A stretch of 64,000 nucleotides of DNA, from positions 1,736,321 through 1,800,320 of the forward strand of contig OY747713.1 of the NCBI GenBank assembly GCA_963556495.2. Direction: 5' to 3'. Of this stretch, positions 28,286-40,466 are shown one piece after another. Within the stretch, counting starts at the first letter, position 1. Every line of letters begins with the position of its first letter. The stretch comes from Valencia hispanica. Taxonomy: Eukaryota > Chordata > Actinopteri > Cyprinodontiformes > Valenciidae. The notes under the pieces were generated by a model. That model was not told the DNA's origin. It ran no database searches and saw only the letters and a list, made by a program, of their open reading frames with translations. The translations under genes and the position numbers were made by a program.

Positions 28286-28482
28286 CGTTGTGTCCTTGGA
28301 CACTTCACCTACCCGCCTACTGGTGTTGGCCAGAGGGGGGCGATATGGCAGCCTCGCTTCTGCCCCAGGGCAGCTGTGGCTATAATCATAGTTTGCTCCA
28401 CCAGAGTGTGAATGTGAGAGTGAATGAGGGTCTCCAAAAGCGCTATATAAATGCAAGCCATTATTATTATTATTATTATTCA
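28286..28482 (+). mobile_element. SINE body and 3' tail (second half of split SINE)
   Basis: It continues the SINE from 27084: GTGTCCTTGGACACTTCACC, CAGCCTCGCTTCTGCCCCAG, GTGTGAATGTGAGAGTGAAT, GCGCTATATAAATG and an ATT run at 28460-28480. The order and words match the common teleost SINE body of this type. Orientation is plus, the same as the head at 27002. Confidence 0.8.
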
Positions 28483-29261
28483 GCTACTATCATATGACAG
28501 TATTATTTCTCCTCAGGTCCATCTTGTGGACGTTGTCTGCTCACATTTACACATACAGCTGACCTCCTTCAGGACCTCTACCCCTTCAGGACAATTGTTG
28601 TGAATTAGCATCAATCCAGTTCCAGCCTTATGTAAGCCACAAATGCTGGTTAATACACAAACCTCCCATCCGAAGGGGATGGAATCTGGGAAATAGGGAA
28701 TTCCTGGTTAAAAAATGAATATCAGTTTGTACATATGGATAAACTGGACACTGATGTATTGCAGGTTGCTTTTGGAGTACCACAAGGTTCTGTGTTTGGG
28801 CCTGAACTTTTTATTGTATATATAAATTGTACATGTAAGGGAACTAGTAGTATAAATTCACCTTAGCGTTAATGAAGCAGCTTCAAAAGGAGCTTCTCTG
28901 CATGTTAAAGATGAACCAGGCTGCAAAGTTTGACCCGAATCTCTGCGGCCAGAAGAGCAGTGAGCTTCTCTTTGCTGGTGTCCACTCTGGCTCGGAGGAA
29001 AAGATGGGTTGGGGGTGAAGGTGGGAGGCCGGACTGAGCCAGAACAGAACCCTGCAGAACTGAATAGGTTCACACAGAGAATCCCCTCAGAGACAAATCC
29101 AGCTGATTTAATCACTTAACCTCAACATAGCAATCAATGGATGGTGAATTTAAATATCGACTTCAATTAATCTGTCATAGAATTGAATAAATAGTGGGGT
29201 GTGGGAAGGCTGCAAATGTGATTCCAGCTTTCCACAGCCACATGTTGATGTGCTCCAGAAA
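28483..29261. other. No gene recognised
   Basis: Unique-looking DNA. A short run near 28730-28840 (GTACCACAAGGTTCTGTGTT, then GGGCCTGAACTTTTTATTGT) reads on the plus strand as GVPQGSVFGPELFIVY. This is the LINE RT block, so a small LINE scrap lies here. Confidence 0.4.
28700..28850 (+). pseudogene. Small LINE reverse-transcriptase scrap
   Basis: The plus strand contains GVPQGSVFGPELFIVYIN, the conserved RT block preceding the catalytic box. Nothing else of the element is recognisable on either side. Confidence 0.6.
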
Positions 29262-29297
29262 CACTTTATTAATCCCCGAGGGGAAACTCAGGGACTC
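29262..29297 (-). mobile_element. LINE 3'-end stub
   Basis: CTTTATTAATCCCCGAGGGG and following GAAAC match the 3' terminal words of the Rex1-like LINEs at 42021 and 52391 (CTTTATTGATCCCAGAGGGA). Only the terminus is present, as expected of extreme 5' truncation. Confidence 0.45.
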
Positions 29298-30258
29298 TGC
29301 TGTAAAAGCAGACTGATTGATCACCTTAACGACAGTTTAAGTTCAAATGGATTTGCTTATGTATCTGAAAGCTGTGAGTTTCCATCCCGCTCCTCCAGGA
29401 ACGCTGCAGCCAGCTCACCGGGGGCCCTGATGTTTGGAGGAGGAATGAAAACAGCAGGGGGATGCAGAGACAGGTGAGACAGAGAGGGGAGGATGGGCAA
29501 ACAATAGAGCAGACAAGCTGGGAATAGAGAGGTGTTTTAAGGAGTGAACACATGTGTGTGTGTGTGTGTGTGTGACAGTGAGGAAGGGTATTGCTGTATA
29601 AGCAGTCTGTCCAGCTGTCTGGACCCTGAAAAGCAGCGCAGACGAGCGATGTCAGGACTCCTCAACATCTCTGCTAACAGTTACTACTTCATCTCTCCTC
29701 TCTCTCTCTCTGAAGCCTCTCCACTGCTCCTCCACCTCTCTCCACCGCTGTCACCCCTCGCTCCGTTCTCCCTCTGTGTTGTTTATTGGTTTATTCATGC
29801 AACGCTCTGATGCATCACAGCTGGGATCAGAGCATGAAGACGAGCTCTGCATGCTCATCAAGGTGTGCCTGAAAGTCGGTTTCTTCGGCGTAGACTGCAG
29901 CTCTGTGTGTGTGTGGGGCTGATTTTAACATCTACAGGACATTCAGGGAATGAGTTGGCTAATAGGAGCTAACAGCTGAGCAGATAGGGAGGTGTTGCTC
30001 CATGCAGAGACATTAAATTGGTTCAGGGAGGGAGGCGCTACTGATTTTCCCCTTATGGAGGAAGAGGAGGAGCAGAAGAGTTGGTTAGAGAGTTCATGTT
30101 TCTGCAGTATACCTGAGGTGATGCTGCCATCCCAGTGTCCTCCTGAAACAGGCCATACGCTGAAGGCTGAGAAGCTGATTTTATCCAGTTTGAAGGAAAA
30201 TCTATTTATTCATCATTTAGTGGGTTAATATTTAACCCACTAAAGCTCATTGTTGACC
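29298..30258. other. No gene recognised; GT run
   Basis: Includes a (GT)n microsatellite at 29553-29574. No domain in the short frames. Confidence 0.5.
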
Positions 30259-30477
<219 letters not shown>

Positions 30478-30799
30478 GAAAGTGTGGGGTAGGCAACCAG
30501 GGTCAAAATGTCAAGCGTTCTTGGCAAAACCATCCAGCTGATGAAAGTTTTCTCAGACTAATCAGGGAAACATCTGGTTTCCATCATACAGCTCGTGTTT
30601 CATCAGACTGTATAAAGTATATGTAATGAGGGTGTTGGAGCAGAGAATGGGGAAGATCTGTCCAGAAAGGTATGATCATTAAACTGACGTGCTGAGGCTA
30701 ACTACCCGATGGAAGTTGTCCTGACTGTTTTGTTTAACTGCTGAATTCTTTGGATATTGGACACGACACCAACATTAATGGCGAGCCAGCCAGGAAACA

Positions 30800-31200
30800 A
30801 GTTCCTTCCTCGTACATTCGTTCAATACTTTGTCGCTTCGTTCATCTGTTCCTTCAATCCTCCATCCCTTTGTTTGGTCATTCGTTTGTTCGATTCTTCC
30901 CCCCCTCCTCCGTTTCTTCCTTCATGCCTTCGCTCGTTTTTTTGTTCTTTCCTTTGTCGCTTCATTCATCTGTTCCTTCAATCCCTCGTTCCTTGCTTCG
31001 TTTGTTTGTTTGTTTTTGTTCCTTTGCTCATTCCCACCTCCCTTCATTCGATCATTTGTTTGTTTGTTTTTTCGTTCCTTCCTTCCTTCCTTCCTTCCTT
31101 CCTTCCTTCCTTCCTTCCTTCCTTCCTTCCTTCCTTCCTTCCTTCCTTCCTTCCTTCCTTCCTTCCTTCCTTCCTTCCTTCCTTCCTTCCTTCCTTCCTT
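30800..31200. repeat. (CCTT)n microsatellite with decayed 5' half
   Basis: 31077-31200 is an uninterrupted CCTT array of about 31 units. Upstream (30800-31076) is a degenerate version (CATTCGTT, TTCCTTTG, CATTCATCTGTTCC), showing decay on one side only. Long frames on both strands (PSFL; KEGR) are artefacts. Confidence 0.95.
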
Positions 31201-33833
31201 AGAGGGACTGCCCATCTTAACGACATTAGCTCAATGTGTTTGAGAGTTTATCAGCCTCATAGGGATTTCAGGTGGTGACCAAGAGCTGAAAACATAACCT
31301 GAACCATCTGCAACGTGGAGATCAGGCACTCATTAATAATAAAAAAAGACATGAAAAGATGAGTGAAGAATCTAATCTGATCATTATCTGTAAACTCCAG
31401 TTTCAATTTGATCAGCAGGAGACTTCTGATGCTGAACACGTGAAACTAATTAATAGAAAAGCTTCATAATGTAACACTTCAGCGTTTCCATCAGTCAATT
31501 TAATATTAAATCAGCAAATTACAGCAATTTTACACAAACACAAGCTCATATTTTAAGAAATGATAAAAATCTGTGTTCAGTTGTTGTTTTCAGAGCAGCT
31601 TCATCCAGAAGTTTCTAATAGATCCTGGAGCTGAGTGCATCTATATACAGTCGGTTCCAGCAGCAAACTGTAGCATGATGAGGGATGAACGTGACGAGGC
31701 CTTCAGGGAAGAAAATGTTTCTACTTGGATTGTTGTCTCTGTTCAGCTGGCTTTGGATCCGTCGCCGATGACTCAGCTGCACAGGGACGGTTCTAACAAA
31801 CTCCAGCAGAACTCAGCAGATGAGTTGTCTGTCTATGTCTTTCTCTTTGTTTAAATTAATCTTTTGTGTTCAAATTCTGAGAAGCTTTGGCATCTTTTGG
31901 TTTATTGCTGAGTCCTGCTGTTGATCTGTCTTCTGTTTGTAAGGTTTTTAGTTTCTGTGTTGGTTTGTGTTCAGCTATTCCTCTCATTAGCTGTTTGTCT
32001 GTCTTCTGGTTTCTATGTTCATGTTTCTCTGCTGTTTTCACGCATGTTTATATTTAGTCCTTGTTTGTGTTCACGCAGCAAACGCTTCGAATAATTGGAT
32101 TTACAAATAAATTAACCAATTAATTAATTAATTACTGGTCTTGTTCTGGAGCTGGTTTCACGTTGTTTTTTGTGTTAAGTCTTAAAACAGGATAAATAAA
32201 ACTGTACAACTTTATTTATAAACCACTCTTTAGACAAGCAGATCGCTGACCTTGGTGCTGAACCCGAGACACGGACAGTCTGCAGCAGTCTGCCTTTATT
32301 GATGCTAAGCCGGTTCTGGCCTAGTTAAAGTCTCACTACCAGGTGTGTTAAATCAGCATTGGTTCATAAATCCAAACAAACAGAGAGGATCTGATTATGA
32401 CTCTTTTTAATCATCTCTGTGGGCTCTAATGAGGGAAATCAGAACCGATTTGTTCCTGCTGGGTGAGAACAGGGACTTTTCTGTCTCTGCTCATCTGATC
32501 ACGTTCAGGTCTGAGGTTAGCATGTTGGTTGAAATCAGTCACATCGTGCAGTGAAGTACTGGATGGGTTGGGCCCAGAACAGAACCAAGATCGGGCGTCA
32601 GCACATCTTACTCCTGATGATTTAATAAAAATAGAAACCATGAGATGTATTCATCATGTAGGAGTTTATCTGAAGAGAATTTGATGATGATCTTCATCAG
32701 TGTTTCAGCTCAGATCTCATAAAAATAGTTTTAAATATTACACTCAGCCGTGTTCCACTTTATAACTGCTGATTGTTCCTGTTTTCTGACCCAACAGGAT
32801 TCACTGATCCAGAACCGGATCCTGTCTTATTGAAGTTCGTGACCCCAGGCATTCAGACGGAGATGATGATGATGGAGCAGAGCTTCCAACAGCTCCAGGT
32901 TATGAACTCAGGTGTTTCCAGCTCAGCGGCTGCTTTATAAAACCTTTTACTCTGCTGTCATTTATGGCTTCACTTCTTCTGCATGCAGTTCTATTCCTAA
33001 AACATTACCCTGATGTTGTTCTTGCTTCGCCATCTGTCTCATATTTGTTCACTCTGACAGCACGATGCTTTGTTTCTATGCAAGAGGAACCTTTGTGGTG
33101 CTGAAGGGGCTTGATGCTGTTTGCAGGAGAAACGACTCTAGCGTCGCGCTGACTTTCCTCCCTGCAGACCAGATCTTTATTTCCTTACATGAAGCCGAGG
33201 GAGTCCAGCATCAGACGAACTCCCTCCCTCCCGCCTCTCTCCTCTGTCTGTTAGAGCCGTGGAGAAGTGATGGATTGACTGAGCATCTGTCTCTCTGTGG
33301 GAAATGAGCCTGTTAATGTGGTAAACTGAGCTTGTTCCATATTCATCTGAAAGCCAGCGAGTCACTCTGCTGCACGGAGACGCATCTGCTCTCCTTCCAA
33401 AAGTCAAACAGGGCGCAAAATGAATGGTGGATAAAAATCCATTTCCTGTCTCTTTCAGGTCTTCATCAGTATATCCCCCTGCTCTTCACTCCTCCTCCTC
33501 CTCCTCCTCCTGTCCGTCTTCCAGTTCACCTGCTGTCACGCTCATGCAGTAATTACCTGCTGCCATTATTGTCCTTTCTCCTTTTCTCTTCCAGTCAGCG
33601 GATCCCCCTCTCTGCTTATCGCCTCTCTGAGTGTCGCCACATCTTCCCAGCAGTTATGAAAAGGGATCCAGACGCTGAGAGATGGCCGCCTGCTGCCAGA
33701 TTAAGAATCAACGTCAGTCAGTCAGAGACAGCGAGCCCATCCAGGACCAGAACCTCTGCATACGTGGCCAGACCGCTGGGCAGCAGGCCGACATTAAACA
33801 GAAGCACGGTGGAGGTTTATTACACAGAGGAGG
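31201..33833. other. No gene recognised, 2.6 kb
   Basis: Longest stretch without a clear repeat. Composition is ordinary. The frames (for example 31573-31854, 33065-33307, 33332-33833) are short and lack family signals. A small CTCCTC run lies near 33490-33510. It could hold host regulatory or UTR sequence that I cannot recognise. Confidence 0.45.
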
Positions 33834-33860
33834 TGGGGGTAGGGGTAGGGGTAGGGGGGG
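33834..33860 (+). repeat. G-run cluster (GGGGTA)n, G-quadruplex candidate
   Basis: GGGGG, GGGG, GGGG and GGGGGGG are separated by TA dinucleotides. Four G-runs with very short loops fit the usual G-quadruplex pattern; folding is inference. Confidence 0.7.
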
Positions 33861-33931
33861 CAATAAACATCAGAGCATCTCCTACACCTGAGGGACAAAA
33901 CACCTCATCTCCCAGAAACATACAAGGAGCC

Positions 33932-34750
33932 GTAAAGTTACACAGTCAAAAGTTTATAGCAATAATTTGGGTAATTTAGCCTGTTATAAAAGAAAGAAGT
34001 CACATTTGCCTCCATGTTATTTATTAATTTGTAAATGTCACAGTTAGTTTCAAGCTAAATATTTAGTTTACACATGTAATATTTAGTTCCAAACTAAACA
34101 TTTAGCTTTGAAATAAATACATAGTTAACTAGCTTAATATTTAGCTTGAAGCAAACCAAACTGGTTAGCTAAATATATAGTTTCAAAGTAAATATTAAAC
34201 ATGAACATTTTTATAAAGAGCTAAATATTTAGCTAATATGCTAATGTACTTGACGAGACGCGGAAGTGGACTGTCAAAATAAAAGCTGGGGTCTTGTGAA
34301 CCTCTACATAAACTCCTGCTGCTTGCTGTAAATCCGTCGGTAAATGTTAAAGCAGCTCATCGTACGTTTTAACCTAAAATGTTGGACGTGTCGGTAGGAC
34401 GATTGAGAAGGATAAAGAGATGACAGAAGGTTAGCAGGACCCAGCTTTTACTTTGGTAGTCCACTTCCGTTTATTGGCAAGTAAATTTGCATATTAGCTA
34501 AATATTCAGCTCTGAGCTAAATGTTTAGTTTGAAGCTGAATATTTAGCAGCCATTTTAACTTGCTAGCTAAATATTTAGCTTCAAACTAAAAAACTATTT
34601 AGTTTGAAGCTAAATATTTTGTGACATTTATGAATGAATAAATAACATGGACGCAGATAAGACTTTGAAAAATGAACCCCCATTTATTTCTCTTCTGAAA
34701 GGCGAAATAACCGAAATGATTGCTGTTAATTTTGGACTGCATAACTTTGC
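33932..34750. mobile_element. Foldback element of the TTTAGCTAAATA family, copy 2
   Basis: Left end GTAAAGTTACACAGTCAAAA; right end in reverse complement GCAAAGTTATGCAGTCCAAA. Both arms carry CATGTTATTTATT and AATGTCACA, then TTTAGCTAAATA-type repeats. The inner pair GTCAAAATAAAAGCTGGG / CCCAGCTTTTACTTTGG completes the palindrome. It is homologous along its length with 23692-24416. No target duplication read, no coding frame. Confidence 0.8.
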
Positions 34751-35291
34751 AAACAGCACCTCAAAAAAACAACCGAAAATATTAAAAACCTGAAGAAATC
34801 CTTTTAGTGTTGCAGATCTGAAGGTGTTGGAGACGGGTCAGTCCTTCCTCTTCCTCAGCCAGGCCTTCTGAATGTGCTTCTCCATCCGTTCTCCATCATC
34901 TTGGTGAACAAAGATGGACGTCCCTGGAGATGATGTGGTCCTGAAGGTCAGCTCAGGGATTCAGCAGCAACGTGAACCTGTAATGAACAAGCAGAGGTGC
35001 TGGGTCCGTGTACCGCTTATCAGTTCAATTTTCTAAACACAAACGGACATTTGGAAAAACAGAAAAATGGATTCAAATATCCAATTTTTCATTTTTTTTC
35101 CACCTTGACAAATTACAAAATTTGATTTTTAAACTGTTTTTCCAATTTTCTGTTTTAATTCAGATGATCAGAAATTTAGAAAATTGCAATTGTGTAAAAA
35201 TTGCGTCTGGGCCCCAATTATTCAATACTGCAATGATGTTCTCTCCCTCGTTCCATGTAGTTCTATGACGTTGCGCCGGTTGTGAGAATGG

Positions 35292-35366
35292 ACATAAACA
35301 TATATAAACATATATAAACATATATAAACATATATAAACATATATAAACATATATAAACATATAAG
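35292..35366. repeat. 10-bp tandem repeat (CATATATAAA)n
   Basis: About seven exact copies of CATATATAAA in the loop of the 705-bp element. Confidence 0.95.
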
Positions 35367-35461
35367 CTATAGACTGAATATGAAAACGCGATACGGCTTT
35401 ATGTATCTATTCTTTATATAGCCTTCAGTCTGTAGATAGAGCCAGGCTGTATCTTCTACAG

Positions 35462-35505
35462 AATAATAATAATAATAATAATAATAATTAATAATAATAA
35501 TAATA
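35462..35505. repeat. (AAT)n microsatellite
   Basis: AAT units with one interruption, in the loop of the 705-bp element. Confidence 0.9.
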
Positions 35506-35789
35506 GAGTAATTGGAGCCCAGACGCAATTTTGCAATTTTCTAAATTTCTGATGCTCAGAATGAAAACAGAAAATTGGAAAAACAGTTTAAAAATCCAAT
35601 TTTTTAATTTGTCAAGGTGAAAGAAAATGAAAAATTGAATCCATTTTTCTGTTTTTCCAAATGTCCTTTAGTGTTTAGAAAATTGAACTGATAATGTTAC
35701 ACGGACCGTGCTGCCTCAGAGGTGTGGACACGATGAGGAGCTACAGGTCCAGGTCCGACAGCAGGACTGTGAACCTCTCACCCTTTCTA

Positions 35790-36220
35790 TTCAATTCAAT
35801 TCAGTTTATTTATATAGCGCCGATTCACAACAGATGTCATCTCAAAGCTCTTAACAAGAAGTTATTTCAATACATTTATACAAACATTCCAATCAGTTAA
35901 AAAGTTTCCTATTTAAGGAATCCCAGCAGATTGCGTCAGTCATTGGCGTGAGGTTGGGCCCCGTTGATGCAGACTTTCCAACCACAGCAATCCTTCAGCA
36001 ATCCCTCATACTGAGCAAGCATGTAGCGACGGTGGAGAGGAAAAACTCCCCTTTAACAGGAAGAAACCTCCAACAGAACCAGAACCAGGCTCAGTAGGAG
36101 CGGCCATCTGCCACGACCGTCTGGGGGTTTGAGAAGACAGAGCAGAAACACAGAAGGAACAGAAGATCTGATATAAGAGAACTTTCTATGTTACAGAAAG
36201 TAAAAAGTTGATAACAGGAC
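35790..36220 (-). mobile_element. 5'-truncated LINE, sister of the 27-kb copy
   Basis: 431 bp that match 27085-27500 almost base for base, from TTCAATTCAGTTTATTTATA to AAAAGTTGATAACAGGAC. It carries only 3' UTR and no RT, having been truncated at a different point. The close match between two independently truncated copies implies both came from similar, fairly recent source elements. Confidence 0.9.
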
Positions 36221-37896
36221 CATGCAGTTCTCTGATGTTGCTGCTCAGACTCGGATGAGATGCTATCTGCTCACTGTGAAGGTGCCAATCATCTCAGACC
36301 GAGCTTCAGACGTAACCACGGGAACCAATAATTATTGCTGTAATATATGCAGACATTGATCCAACAGTCTCCGCTCTGTCCCTCCTTCCTGTCCTCCTCT
36401 GTGGACGTCAGGATGAAAGGCAGCCATTCAATTCTAATTTCATCTCAGATCTGTTTCTCGCCATCGATCTCTTCGCACCCAGCGAGGCGCAGAGTGACAT
36501 TGAGAAGGAGATAGACATGGATTCAGAGAGCGGACTGTGCTGCAGAGCTGGATCAGCTGAAGCTCTGCCCTGGAGACGGTTCTGAATTCTGCTCATGTTT
36601 CCAGGTTGTTGTGCCTGCATGTTAGGCTTTGTCTAGCCTGAGGAACAGTCTTGGAGTCTGAGTGTCGGGTTAAGATGGAGGTGGCTGCTAACACACTCAG
36701 AGAGAAGGAAAGGAGCCTGGAAGCCGTTTTTAGCTGTGAAGCTGCAGAAAAACACATTTCCCACATCGTCCTGGTGAGGCCGAGATGAGAGGACGTCATC
36801 CTGAACAGTCTGCAACCCGAGGTGCTCCTGACCGGAACCAGCTCAGAGTGCTCTGCCGGGAACATTCAGAACAATCTTTATTCGGATCTCTTCTGTCCTG
36901 TTTACTGCTCTCCTGCTTCGGTGCGTCCAGCTTCTCCAGGCAGACCCAGAGACTCCCAGAGAAGCTGCTCCTGTTCACCATCCCTTTAAAACCCACTGAA
37001 GTTGGTGCCGATCTTCAGAACCATTGGCGGACCCGCCTCCTCACTCCTAACAGACATTTAACTCCGACGAGGCTCAGAGAGAAACTTAAAAAACGTCCTG
37101 TGATCCGCAGCTCAGATTCTGATCCAACAACTGTAGAGTTCTGAGCCAGTTCTGGTTTGGTTAGTAGCACCTGGTTCTGTTGAGTCTGCCCCCCCCCCTG
37201 TGAATCCAGAAGAGTGTAATGGCCCGAGTGCTCTGGTCTCACGCCGCAGACAACCAGGTGGCCTCTCTCGGGTCGAAACACAGCAGCTCTCCTCTGTGTG
37301 ATGGAGCAGAAAGTTCTTCCCTGCCTAATCGGACCTCATTAAATGATCCGTTTAAAACCAGCCTCGATGAGTTCATAGCAAACAGAACGGATCAGAACCT
37401 CCTCTGACCGAAACAAAAATCATTCCTGGAAGTCTGGAGCAAACAGAACGTGGGAGTAGGTCCAGTGGACCGGGCCTGTGAGCCAGATTTGGATTCTTTG
37501 GCTTCATCTCCTGCTGTCAGTTTGCGTCAGTCAAATCAGGCGGACAGGAATCACTCCGGTGACGTTCCCTGCCAGCTTCCTGTGCTGCCGGTTCTGTTTG
37601 GACCGCTCTTTTGCTCCTGCATCACCTTGGTTCTGGCAGGAAGCTGGAACCGAGTGACTCTGCGTCCTCTGGCAGAACTCCCTGCTGTTGATTTTTAGGA
37701 TGAAGGGCAGAAACAACAAAAACATCAGAAGACGAGGAGAAATGAAAGCGAGGTTTAGATCACAGACGTTTTATTCCCTCGATCCGGACTGGAAGGAGTC
37801 CCGGTTCTTAGGTTCTGACTCATCAGCTCAGTTCTGGTTCATATGATTCCTGCATCTAAAAATGAAGCTGTTCTTAATTTGAAGCCCAGATGAGTT
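36221..37896. other. No gene recognised
   Basis: Unique-looking DNA. Frames on both strands between 36408 and 37725 overlap each other and show no domain. A C-run lies at about 37190-37198. Confidence 0.45.
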
Positions 37897-38548
37897 CAGT
37901 AGTGGGTGATATGAACGGGATAAGGTAGAAATGACATTTTGATTACCCCGGCCTACCACTATTGCACATATTGATGATGTCATCAAGCTGTGCCCATGTA
38001 CTTTGTACTAGGCACTCAAGGACAATAAAAACTGATGTACTGTGTTCATATTTACTCTAGATATTATGAGTTTAAAATTGGTTGTTTTTTATTTTATGAA
38101 AAAGAAACCTGTTGAACTCAAAGCATTTTTAGTTTTAAGTATGTGCAGTTTTGTTTTTGTGTGATAAAAAGTGTATAAATTAGTTGGAAAGCATGAAGAA
38201 ATAGTCCTTTTCTTTTTACATTTTGGATTTCAGTTCAAACTGTTTTTTATTTTGTGTTTTCATAACACAATCTAATTAGCTTGTACAGTAAAATATATTC
38301 ATCTTTAGTTGTGTTTCATTTTTCTTAAATAGGTTTGTAATTTCTTTAAATGCCATTTTGAACAACAAGTGTTCTTTAAATGGCTTCTAATTTTTTAGAA
38401 GTCGTCGTTCTGCCACAGTGTGAGAATGTTAAAACATCTGTCATTTTAAAAACAGAAGAACAGAAGATATATTGCAAAAAACATCGTTATGGCACATGCT
38501 TCAGATTATATCGCAAAATAGATTTGAGGTCATATCGCCCAGCCCTAG
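37897..38548. mobile_element. Probable hAT-like remnant
   Basis: The left end, CAGTAGTGGGTGATATGAAC, and the reversed right end, CTAGGGCTGGGCGATATGAC, are similar inverted termini. They resemble the GGGCTGGGCGATATGA ends common in vertebrate hAT-like MITEs. The interior is AT-rich. I could not read a target duplication, so the exact ends are uncertain. Confidence 0.5.
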
Positions 38549-38682
38549 TCCAGCGGGAGTCCACATGGGTGATGATGGATTTGTCCTGAGTCTGTCATTA
38601 TTTCCCCTCTGATCAGCTTCAGCTGGATCACCTTTCAGTCTCGACTCTGATGAATGATCTTGGTTTCTGTCTGTTGCTCAGT

Positions 38683-39080
38683 GTTTTGGGAGTCTCTCTA
38701 AATCAACCAGGCAGCTTCAGCTCCTCCCAAATGCTGCCGCCAGAGTCCTGACCAACTCCAGGAAAATGGGTCAGATGTTTGCCAACCAATGGACGTATAA
38801 ATTCTGTTGTTGGCTTTGGGGTGAAACAGAGTTTTGAGTTCCCGGTCAGGTAAGAACCCGGTAGACCCATGAAGTTTTCCCAGAACCAGAACCAACCAGG
38901 GTGAGGCAGCATTTAGTTTCCATGCTCCTCAGATCTGGAACAAAGTGCCTGAAAACCTGAAACTGTTGATTCCTTTAAAACAGGACTGGAAACGTTTTGG
39001 GCTGCAGCTTTGGATCAGAACCTGACTGATGATCTGAGGATTAAGGTCTTGTTTCTTTCATGCATTTTTTTAAAAATGTC
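38683..39080 (+). pseudogene. LINE reverse transcriptase C-terminal fragment
   Basis: Plus-strand translation gives KSTRQLQLLPNAAARVLTNS at about 38699-38757. After about 120 bp of unrelated or decayed sequence it gives GEAAFSFHAPQIWNKVPENL and a following WKRFGLQLW near 38895-39010. These are the two conserved C-terminal RT blocks of the same LINE type as 53954-55775. Frame breaks and loss of the catalytic part make it dead. Confidence 0.8.
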
Positions 39081-40466
39081 CTGAGTAGCATCTTGGGTTT
39101 CCCTCTGCAGTGAACGACGATGATGAAACCCTTTAAAGCTGATTTGTTCTGTCAGAGATGGGATGTATGGTCACGGCTTCTTTGCGTTGTTCCTGTAGGA
39201 TCACATGTTCCGGTCTCTGTCTCCACGCACTGACAGCCCCATGTATCAGTCCCTGATTATGACCCTGGGCCAGCGAGGGATCTGGGAATTGCTTCTAAAG
39301 GTGGTTATTAGAGGAGAAAGCAGACGCTTTGTCCCGTCCTCTGAAAGCCATTAGGACCTAAAGACGAGGCCATAAAGCAGCTCGATTACTGGACGTCCCC
39401 CCCTCTGTCCTTCAGTCGGGTGGTCCGTCTTGTTGGTGGGAGCAGAACCGCCACAGGGCTCCATAATTACAGAGTTATTATCTGAGTGAGTCTGGAATTA
39501 GTTTCATCCCGATGGAAATGTTCCCGTAAGTGATTTTCCGCAGCAGCGCTGATGTGCAGGGATGGGGGGGGGGGGGGAGTCAGGGGGATACAGGCCTCTA
39601 GGGGGAGCCGTGATAATTTTTCTTAAAAGTCTGATTCATCCTGCTGAGATACTTTGAAATTAATATTTCTGACTCTTCGCTTGTGAACGTGTGCACCACG
39701 AGGGAGAAGCTCTGAGGGTGGTTTGATTTTTATTTCACTCTCTGCCACCTTCATTTGACACTTCCAGCTTTCTCTCAATCAATACATGAAAAATCTTTAC
39801 GTCTGACAGACATCACGTCTCTTTGGGTTTCACACTCTGGGGAAATTCATACTTCTGTGATGGATTTTAGATCTGCTGCAGCTGGAAATATTCCTGTCGC
39901 AGGGAAAAGAAAGTATACCCTCTTTCTAAAAGTGTTTCAGCGTAACCACTGAGCTACGGTGTCATTACTTATGAAACCAGGAGCAATCTGAAACAGAAAA
40001 CGTGATATAAAACCACGTCAGCCCTGAGGGGAAGCATCGGCCAGGAGCCGATCCGAAGTTTGATCATCATGAGTTCAGTCTGTTTGCTGCCCTGGAGTGT
40101 ACCTGTGTGCTTTAACACAACACCAGAGTGGAAAGACATCAGCAACTGCTGCTGCCCATCAACCTGGGAAGGGTCAAAGGTCATCTCCAGACCACCTGAA
40201 GTCCATCATCCTCCAGAGAGGAGAACATCTCAGATGTCCCAGCAGATTCAGCCCAATGTCGGAGCAGGAAGCTCAGAGAAATGACCAGAAACGCCAGAGC
40301 TCCATCTCAGACTCTACAGGCCTCGGTTAATGGGTTGAAGGTTAAAGGTCATGACCCTGAACCAACCAGCATGGCTGCTTGGAGGAGTTGAAGGAGAAAC
40401 AAGATGGCGGTAGGACTGATGTTATCAGAACTGCTTCTGGATGAAGGACAGAGGAGACCAGCAGGA
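39081..40466. other. No gene recognised; poly-G run
   Basis: Contains a 14-base G run at 39564-39577. Otherwise unique-looking DNA; the frames at 40060-40330 are short and featureless. Confidence 0.45.

Larger units (their letters stand above)
35003..35707. mobile_element. 705-bp inverted-repeat element with 6-bp target duplication
   Basis: Starts GGTCCGTGTACC and ends TTACACGGACC. The arms remain complementary for about 200 bases, for example TTATCAGTTCAATTTTCTAA and AAACAGTTTAAAAATCC against their reverse complements. GTGCTG flanks both ends (34997-35002, 35708-35713). The centre holds a 10-bp tandem repeat and an AAT run. No transposase frame; superfamily unassigned. Confidence 0.85.

Noticed and set aside
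33332..33979. 215-residue plus-strand frame
   Set aside because: Low-complexity proline run from a CTC repeat and no recognised domain; runs into a transposable element at its end.
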